From positions 1-14,087 of the forward strand of contig JAAUTT010000031.1 of the NCBI GenBank assembly GCA_012031335.1: a stretch of 14,087 nt of DNA. The letters run 5' to 3'. This document shows, in pieces, positions 8,674-14,087 of the stretch (position 1 is the first letter of the stretch; each line of letters opens with the position of its first letter). Made by a program: the position numbers and the translations under genes. The notes below the pieces were generated by a model, which was not told where the DNA came from, did not search any database, and saw nothing but the letters and a program-made list of their open reading frames with translations. Source of the stretch: Bacteroidales bacterium. GTDB taxonomy: Bacteria; Bacteroidota; Bacteroidia; Bacteroidales; JAAUTT01.

Positions 8674-10109
8674 ATGCGAATAGAAAGTGATGCCATCGGA
8701 GAGTTGCCCGTTCCTGCCGATGCTTTGTATGGGATACATGCTGCACGAGCCAGGGAGAACTTTCCCGATCACACCGCATTTTTTATGGAATGGTTTAGGT
8801 CGGTTGGAGTCGTTAAACACTCCTGTTATCTTACATACCAAAGGTTTAAAGAAACAGCGCTTGAAAACAAGTTAACAGCATCATTCAGGTGGATTGACAA
8901 TGATATAATCTCGGCTCTGATTCAAAGCGCCACGGAGGTTTCGGAGGGTTTACATTTTGAACATTTTATAGTTCCGGCTGTGCAGGGTGGTGCCGGTACA
9001 AGTATAAATATGAATGTTAATGAAATAATTGCCAACAGAGCTTTGTTACTGATGGGGAAAAAGCCGGGAGATTATGCTTTTATTGGTCCTATAGAACATG
9101 CAAATGTTTTTCAAAGTACCAACGATGTAATTCCTACCGCGCTAAAGGTTGCTGTCATGCAACTGCTGAATGAACTTGAAACAGTTATCAATCAGTTGCG
9201 GCAATCGGTCGAAAATATTGAAGCCAAACACAGGAACCATTTACGCATAGCATATACTCAGATGCAGGAAGCTGTTCCCTCCAGCTTCGGGCGATTATTC
9301 AGTACCTATTCCGATGCACTGTCGCGCGACTGGTGGCGGGTGTCCAAATGTTCCGAGAGAATCAAAACCGTAAACCTGGGTGGTGGTGCAGTGGGGACAG
9401 GGATTGCAGTTCCGCAGTTTTTTATTATGCAGGTAGTGAGCGAACTGCAGCATTTAACAAAGCTTCCTGTAACCCGGGCCGAAAACCTCCAGGATGCAAC
9501 GGCTAACAACGATTCATTTGTCGAGGTACATGCAACACTCAAAGCACATGCAGTAAATCTCGAAAAATAGCTAATGACCTCCGATCGCTTTCATCCGATT
9601 TAGGTCATAAAGATATTTCTATTCCAAAAAAGCAGACAGGTAGCTCAATTATGCCAGGGAAAATTAATCCTGTAATTCCTGAGTTTATAATAAGTGCTGC
9701 ACGTAAAGTATATGCCAATGATCACCTTATTACTGATCTGGCAGCTATGGGATGTCTCGACCTAAATGCTTATCTTCCGTTGTTAGGACATGCATTGATT
9801 GATAGCCTGAAGTTACTTGTTGCAGCCGGCAAAAGTATGCACTTTCATTTACTGGAAGGGCTCAGTGTGCATGGAGAGGTAGCGCTCAACAGGCTGCTGC
9901 ATAGTCCCTCGCTTACAACAGCATTGGTACCTTATTTGGGATATAATACCGCCGCTTTACTTGCCGCCGAAATGAAAGAGAGCAATTCCGGTATTTTTGA
10001 AGCCAATAACAAACTCAAACTTATCGGGGACGATATACTCCGAAAAATTCTGGAACCTTCAAGGCTACTGAGGCTGGGGTATTCACTTAACGACACAACC
10101 AATGATTAA
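8674..10109 (+). CDS. aspA: Aspartase-like lyase (fumarase/aspartase superfamily), one frameshift
   Basis: Two frames (8674-9570 and the frame ending at 10109) join at the A-run 9563-9567; adding one base turns a TAG stop into EKIANDLRSLSSDL and restores a ~478-residue protein, the normal length. Superfamily motifs are present in order: DALYGIHA (16-23), GGAGTS (105-110), STND (148-151), GGGAVGTGI (236-244) and the signature GSSIMPGKINPVIPE near 323-337. A Gln follows the Thr at 195-196 (TQMQEAVP) where fumarases have His, and NPVIPE ends the signature; both point to aspartase (L-aspartate to fumarate plus ammonia) rather than fumarase. The N-terminal ~60 residues differ from well-studied AspA, so this may be the divergent paralogue that in some anaerobes sits within hydEFG hydrogenase-maturation clusters, as I recall them. 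It overlaps the flippase start by eight bases, suggesting co-translation. No convincing ribosome site precedes the ATG. Confidence 0.8.
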
Positions 10110-11291
10110 AAATTATATGATTACCATCGGTAGTCGTTATTTTATTGCATTCATGAACCTTGCTCTTATTATCCTGTGTTCACGCTATCTGGGAGCCGAA
10201 GGCCTTGGATTTATCAGTCTTTTTGTACTTGGACTTGCACTAAACAACCAGGTATGTAGTTTCTTCGGAGGTAGCGCTCTGGTTTATCTTGCTCCACGTA
10301 AAAACCTTGCAACATTAATTTTTATCTCATATACAGGAGCAACAATTATGCATATGGCACTTGTACCGCTTTATCTGTGGCTGAAGCCGTTTGATATTGT
10401 ATATTTTCCCGAGTTCTTTATCATTTCTCTTATGAATGTGTATTTTTCAACAAATCTTTCCTTGTTATTAGGAAAGGAAAAAGTTGAAACATACAATGTT
10501 TTAAGTGTATTTCAGATTTTATTGCAAGTATTGATTTTCGGATTGTTTGTTTATAAACTGGAAAAGATATCCGTAAATCATTATATAATTGCAAGTATTA
10601 TATCCTATTTTATGGCTATGGCAGGCAGTGCGGGTATACTTATGAATAATATTCCGCGTCGTACCGAAGAGTTATTTCAGACTATCAAAGAAATTTTTAA
10701 GTATGGATTTTTGCTGAGTCGGGAAATATACTGCAACTTTTGGCCTATCGTTTAAATTACTTCGTAATTAACAAATGGCTCGGATTGGCGGCATTGGGAG
10801 AGTTTTCACTTGCTGTTCAGCTTACCGAAGGATTAAGACTCTTCAGCAAAGGCGTTGCCACTGTAGAATATTCCTATTTTTCTAACTCCGACTCCTTTAA
10901 AGAAAACGTTGCCATTACCCGGAAATCAATTGTATATAGCCTTGTTTTCACTTTTACAGGACTGTTGGTTTTATTGGTTATACCCACCTCGGTTATTCAA
11001 TCATTTTTCGGAGAAGAGTTTCACCAAACCCGGTTGATAGTTTCTTTATTAGCTCCTGGAATTTTGCTGTTAAGTGCCGGAACTATCATTACTCCCTTTT
11101 TCTCGGGGCAGGGTAAGCATTATGTTAATGCCATAGGTTCAGCTATTTGTTTTATTGTAACAGCTTTGCTTTCGTTTATACTCATTCCATGGCTTGGAAT
11201 ATCAGGAGCCGCTATCGTTAATACACTTGCTTACAGCGCCCTGACTGTTTATCTGTATCTTACCTATAAGAAGCATCTACGTTTTATATGA
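10102..11291 (+). CDS. Wzx/MATE-type polysaccharide flippase, one frameshift
   Basis: Frames 10102-10755 and 10740-11291 join at about 10716-10723, where one missing base gives LLSSGNILQLLAYRLNYFVI, a typical mid-protein stretch of polysaccharide biosynthesis flippases (an SG..QLL.YR..YF pattern). The repaired product is about 396 residues and almost wholly hydrophobic, with roughly a dozen predicted membrane helices, an N-terminal SRYLGAEGLG element and a C-terminal WLGISGAAIVNTLAYS element characteristic of the MATE-like Wzx group. These proteins move lipid-linked glycan units across the inner membrane; the glycan here is unknown. It is slightly shorter than usual. The ATG lies inside the last codons of the lyase gene, so the two are probably in one operon, although no shared pathway is obvious. 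No clear terminator follows in the 168 bases before the next gene. Confidence 0.85.
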
Positions 11292-11459
11292 TTGCTGTTT
11301 TTCAGTAAGTTGAGCCATCATTCAGGTGGGAAAAGTGTAATTTATTCCTGTTTTAATGTAAAACATTATTCATCGTGTTTTCTGACCTTTGTAACTATGT
11401 TGTAACAGAAATTTAAACTTATTTCTGAAAACGGTAACAAATTAGTTAAGGTAGGGAGT

Positions 11460-11918
11460 ATGAAAAAGACAATCTTATTTTCTTTAATTATAGCGCTGTT
11501 TGAGTCAATGAATATGGCTGGTCAGGATGCCGAAAAAAAGAAAAAGGAAGCAAATGAAAAGGTATCCGAAGCCCGTATGGAAGTATCCAAGGCAGAAAAA
11601 AATCTGGAAAAAAGCGAAAAAAGACTCCGTGAAAACTTATGAGGAATTTAGAAAGGAAACTGAAAAAAAACTCAGGGAAGTGGAAAAAAACCTTGAGGAT
11701 ATTGATGATAAGATTGCCAAACTCGACGACAAAGAGAAAACAAAATATGAGGCCCGCAGAAAGGAGCTAAAAGAAAAGAACAAAGCTTTAAAATACAGGC
11801 TGGATAACTACAAGGATGGAGATGAACCTACCAAATTTGAAGCCTTTCAGAAGGAATTCCAGCACGATTTCGAAGTCCTGGACAGAGCACTTGATGAGTT
11901 TTTGTTGACAACAAATAA
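11460..11918 (+). CDS. Small exported charged coiled-coil protein, two frameshifts
   Basis: A signal peptide (MKKTILFSLIIALFESMNMA, then GQD) is followed by a Lys/Glu-rich helix that continues for most of the protein, with repeating KKLREVEKNLEDIDDKIAKL-type heptads, so an elongated periplasmic coiled coil is likely. The first frame stops at 11642, but an extra base in the A-run 11617-11622 explains this: removing it gives SEKDSVKTYEEFRKET and continues. That frame runs to 12030, 74 bases into Dps. One missing T in the T-run 11899-11903 would instead give ALDEFFVDNK and a stop at 11916-11918. I prefer this end because it removes the overlap and gives a sensible 152-residue product; if it is wrong, the gene ends at 12030. 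I recognise no specific family. It heads the Dps/lmo0937/YtxH stress-type cluster, so a role in envelope stress is a guess from context. Confidence 0.68.
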
Positions 11919-11956
11919 AATATCCGAATCGAATAACTTATTAAAATTCCAACTTA

Positions 11957-12430
11957 ATGAGAGCGAACATCGAAATATCCGAAGCGAATCTAAAGGAGTC
12001 GGCAACACTTTTGAATATTTTACTTGCTGATGAATATGTTCTATACACAAAAACCCGAAATGCTCATTGGAATGTTCAGGGTTCTGGGTTTTACGAGCTT
12101 CATAAGTTTTTCGAAGATCAATACAATGAACTTGCCGAAATAATCGATGAAGTGGCTGAAAGAGTAAGGATGTTGGGCCATTTTGCACTGGGAACAATGA
12201 AGGATTTTCTGGCAGTAACCCGAATGAGTGAGAGTAATTATGAATTCACAAATCAGCAGCAGATTATCAAAACATTACTCGACGATCATGAAACTATAAT
12301 ACATTCTCTCAGAAGTGATGCCATGTCAGTGGCAGACAAACATAAGGATATCGGTTCATCTGATTTTTTGACAGGAATGCTCGAAAGGCATGAGAAAATG
12401 GCCTGGATGCTTCGTGCACATTTATCTTAA
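11957..12430 (+). CDS. dps: Dps-family DNA-binding ferritin-like protein
   Basis: An intact 157-residue protein with the Dps signature AHWNVQGSGFYELHKFFEDQ. The inter-subunit ferroxidase ligands are all in the right spacing: H37, H49, E53, D64 and E68 correspond to the His/His/Asp/Asp/Glu set of Listeria Dps, with Glu in place of the third ligand. Members form 12-subunit shells that oxidise Fe(II) with hydrogen peroxide and store the iron, protecting DNA during oxidative stress and starvation. The N-terminus is short and has only modest positive charge, so DNA binding through a tail is uncertain; ferroxidase function is better supported. The start at 11957 follows the preferred stop of the coiled-coil gene by 38 bases, and lmo0937 follows after 10 bases, which supports one operon. 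No operator is recognisable. Confidence 0.95.
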   Translation: MRANIEISEANLKESATLLNILLADEYVLYTKTRNAHWNVQGSGFYELHKFFEDQYNELAEIIDEVAERVRMLGHFALGTMKDFLAVTRMSESNYEFTNQQQIIKTLLDDHETIIHSLRSDAMSVADKHKDIGSSDFLTGMLERHEKMAWMLRAHLS

Positions 12431-12440
12431 ATATATATAC

Positions 12441-12587
12441 ATGGGAAGTCTGCTTTATATTGTGGCTGTTATACTTGTAATTGGTTGGCTTTTAGGATTT
12501 TTTGTTTTTAATGCCGGAAGTATCATACATGTTTTGCTGGTAATTGCAATAATAGCCATTTTACTTAGAATTATCAGGGGTGCCTGA
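12441..12587 (+). CDS. lmo0937-family mini membrane protein
   Basis: A 48-residue protein (MGSLLYIVAVILVIGWLLGF at the start, ILLRIIRGA at the end) with two hydrophobic helices separated by a short FNAGS turn, the form of the widespread lmo0937 family of small membrane proteins. I chose the ATG at 12441, ten bases after the dps stop; a longer frame from 12390 would add 17 residues that merely overlap the dps coding sequence. The family has no established biochemical role but is often found in stress-induced clusters next to YtxH, CsbD or Dps genes, as here. Confidence 0.88.
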   Translation: MGSLLYIVAVILVIGWLLGFFVFNAGSIIHVLLVIAIIAILLRIIRGA

Positions 12588-12623
12588 AGATTTTGATTAT
12601 TATTAATTTAAAAAGAAATAATT

Positions 12624-12902
12624 ATGAGTGTAGGTAAAGTTTTATTAGGCGTATTGGCAGGTGTTGCCGCAGGTGCTTTAATCGGGATTCTTTTTGCTCC
12701 CGATAAAGGTTCGGAAACAAGGAAAAAGATAATGGAATCCGGCGAGGATATGGCAAATTCGGCCAAGGAAAAGTTTAATGATGTAATGGATAATGTTAAC
12801 GAACGTGTTAACAGGGTAAAAGAAGGAATTGGTAATGTTACCGGAAAAGCAAAAGAGACTGCTGAAGGGGCTAAAAATGCTACCCGTTCGGCAACAGCTT
12901 AA
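12624..12902 (+). CDS. YtxH-domain protein
   Basis: A 92-residue protein with one N-terminal Gly/Ala-rich membrane helix (VLLGVLAGVAAGALIGILFA), the conserved APDKGSETRKKI segment that defines YtxH, and a long helical tail built of short amphipathic repeats (KEKFNDVMDNVNERVNRVKE, then KAKETAEGAKNA) resembling LEA-type sequence. YtxH proteins are induced by general stress in Bacillus and are common in Bacteroidota, but their function is unknown; the tail suggests a membrane-tethered, loosely folded helix. It follows lmo0937 by 36 bases and is probably the last gene of the dps cluster, followed by a hairpin at 12954-12988. Confidence 0.92.
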   Translation: MSVGKVLLGVLAGVAAGALIGILFAPDKGSETRKKIMESGEDMANSAKEKFNDVMDNVNERVNRVKEGIGNVTGKAKETAEGAKNATRSATA

Positions 12903-12953
12903 ACGTATAGTTTAGGTAAAAGCAACTTCGGTACAAATATTTGGTTCATTAAT

Positions 12954-12988
12954 AAGGTGTATACCTTTTCAAAAGAGGTATACACCTT
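12954..12988. terminator. Perfect 13-bp hairpin after ytxH, possible terminator
   Basis: A perfect inverted repeat, AAGGTGTATACCT at 12954-12966 and AGGTATACACCTT at 12976-12988, can be extended to about 16 bp through T-G and T-A pairs, leaving a three-base loop. No real T-run follows on either strand (TTGGTTTAC on plus), so intrinsic termination would be weak. It lies 52 bases after the ytxH stop and 77 bases before the glycosyltransferase. It may be a terminator or RNA-stabilising stem; the arms could also be a binding site for a dimeric protein. Confidence 0.55.
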
Positions 12989-13050
12989 GGTTTACATAAG
13001 GGTTTAGGGTTTTTGAATACAATCATTTACAGCTATTATTACAGGGCTGG

Positions 13051-13058
13051 AAAGGGGA
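13051..13058 (+). promoter_or_regulatory. Ribosome binding site of the glycosyltransferase
   Basis: AAAGGGGA lies six bases before the ATG at 13065 and is one of the few good purine-rich sites in the window. It decides the start: the nearer ATG at 13058 is in another frame and hits a stop after eight codons. Confidence 0.55.
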
Positions 13059-13064
13059 TGGGTT

Positions 13065-14087
13065 ATGGCCAACCATGTAAATAGAATTGTAGAAAATAGC
13101 AGAGATATTTCAGCACCTTCAAATATGGATGTACATGGCCAATCCATGGAGTTTGGCGAAAATAGAAATGTACCCGCAGATATTATTGGCCGGCCTGAAA
13201 TATTGTTTTTAACTTCTTATCCACCGAGGGAGTGTGGCATTGCTATGTATTCACAGAACCTTATTTTTGCGGTCCGAAATAAGTTTAACGATTATTATAA
13301 CCTGAAAGTTTGTGCACTTGAACCTGGCAAAGCCCGGTACTTTTACCCTGAAGAGGTTTATTTTACCCTGGATACCACACAACCAGAAGCATTCAGCAAT
13401 TTAACCGGGAAAATTAACCGGGACAACAAAAGCGAGGCCGTTATAATCCAGCACGAATTTGATCTCTTTAACCCCGTTAAACATCTGTTGCTTAAGTTTA
13501 TTGCTGATATCAATAAGCCTGTTATTTTTGTTTTTCATAAAATTGCACCTAACCCCGACAAGGAATTAAAATCCTATATTCAACATATCTGTAATCGTGC
13601 TTCAACAGTAATTGTAATGGCTTATGAATTGGCATGCATTCTTACCTTTGATTACCAGATACCTGAAACCAAAATTCGAATTATTCCTTACGGCACCGAA
13701 CTAACCGAAAGAGCCGATAAAGAAGTTCTGAAGGAAAAATACAATTTTTCGGGACGACAGGTCCTTTCAACTTTTGGATTACTTACTCCCGTTAAAGGGA
13801 TTGAGACTGTGCTCGAGGCATTACCCGCTGTTATTAAAAAGCATCCGGATGTACTTTTTCTTGTTATCGGTAAAACACACCCCGAAACCTTTAAACTGGA
13901 AGGAGAAAATTACCGTGTTAAACTTGAAGCCAGGGTGAATTCTCTTAAACTGCAGAACTATGTTAAATTTATTAATAACTATGTTGTTCCTGAAACTTTA
14001 AAAGAGTATCTGCAGTTATCCGATATTTGTCTTTTCACATGTACCGATCCGCACAGGCCTATGAGCGGAACCTTTTCTATGGCGGTG
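13065..14087 (+). CDS. GT4-like glycosyltransferase, N-terminal 341 residues (C-terminus outside window)
   Basis: An open frame of exactly 341 codons runs from ATG 13065 to the window edge. After a ~43-residue polar leader comes the donor or acceptor fold: ILFLTSYPPRECGIAMYSQN at about 46-65, a signature of a Bacteroidota glycosyltransferase subfamily, then IQHEFDLF (128-135) and FHKIAPNP (157-164). The second Rossmann half is visible in RIIPYGTEL (205-213), STFGLLTPVKGIETVLEALP (235-254), LVIGKTHPE (266-274) and the start of the nucleotide-sugar region, TDPHRPMSGTFSMAV (327-341). This is a GT-B enzyme of GT4 type, using a nucleotide-activated sugar; the donor and acceptor cannot be told from sequence. 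There is no signal peptide, so it is cytosolic or membrane-associated. No frameshift is visible. It begins a new transcription unit after the hairpin. Confidence 0.88.
   Translation, partial: MANHVNRIVENSRDISAPSNMDVHGQSMEFGENRNVPADIIGRPEILFLTSYPPRECGIAMYSQNLIFAVRNKFNDYYNLKVCALEPGKARYFYPEEVYFTLDTTQPEAFSNLTGKINRDNKSEAVIIQHEFDLFNPVKHLLLKFIADINKPVIFVFHKIAPNPDKELKSYIQHICNRASTVIVMAYELACILTFDYQIPETKIRIIPYGTELTERADKEVLKEKYNFSGRQVLSTFGLLTPVKGIETVLEALPAVIKKHPDVLFLVIGKTHPETFKLEGENYRVKLEARVNSLKLQNYVKFINNYVVPETLKEYLQLSDICLFTCTDPHRPMSGTFSMAV

Noticed and set aside
11618..11650. Programmed ribosomal frameshifting at the A-run in the coiled-coil gene
   Set aside because: The window has many similar breaks in unrelated genes, no stimulatory structure or upstream Shine-Dalgarno element is visible, and a one-base sequencing error is simpler.
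11847..12197. Minus-strand 116-residue ORF opposite dps
   Set aside because: It lies antisense to clear Dps coding sequence, shows no family motif and is a shadow frame; the same holds for the other antisense ORFs inside the hydrogenase and phosphatase genes.

Overview
The window reads as chromosomal DNA from an anaerobic or fermentative member of the Bacteroidota (Bacteroidales/Marinilabiliales type). The signs are the moderately AT-rich base composition, weak or absent Shine-Dalgarno sites, a DUF7033-type polysaccharide deacetylase, a FemAB-like protein, a glycosyltransferase with a YPPRECGIA motif, a large secreted protein ending in outer-membrane-type beta strands, and a PAS-containing iron hydrogenase paired with a SpoIIE phosphatase. 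I found no mobile element, CRISPR array, rRNA or tRNA.

Layout. (1) 1-579, minus: N-terminal part of an exported TPR protein that leaves the window. (2) 709-3052, plus: polysaccharide deacetylase followed by a FemAB/GNAT-like protein, a small envelope-polysaccharide pair. (3) 6120-3081, minus: a two-gene unit of a putative sensory [FeFe]-hydrogenase (ferredoxin, hydrogenase core, FeS domain, coiled coil, PAS) and a SpoIIE/PP2C phosphatase with an extra C-terminal domain. This is the most interesting part. It looks like a redox- or H2-responsive signalling module, and its hydrogenase core has a degenerate H-cluster motif set. (4) 6276-8531, plus: a roughly 750-residue exported protein of unknown function, divergent from the hydrogenase unit and closed by a strong terminator at 8561-8594. 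(5) 8674-11291, plus: a divergent aspartase-like lyase overlapping a Wzx/MATE-type flippase. (6) 11460-12902, plus: a stress-type cluster of an exported coiled-coil protein, Dps, an lmo0937-type mini membrane protein and a YtxH protein, followed by a hairpin. (7) 13065-end, plus: a GT4-like glycosyltransferase cut by the window edge.

Six of the genes are broken by about twelve single-base frame changes, nearly all in or beside short homopolymers. Rejoining the frames restores family-typical proteins, sometimes with a second shift that undoes the first. I read these as mainly sequencing or assembly indels rather than true pseudogenes and have annotated each gene over its full repaired span. 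The repaired reading also reveals ends that a plain ORF call misses: the hydrogenase really stops at 4248, the coiled-coil protein probably at 11918, and the FemAB-like gene probably begins at 2179.
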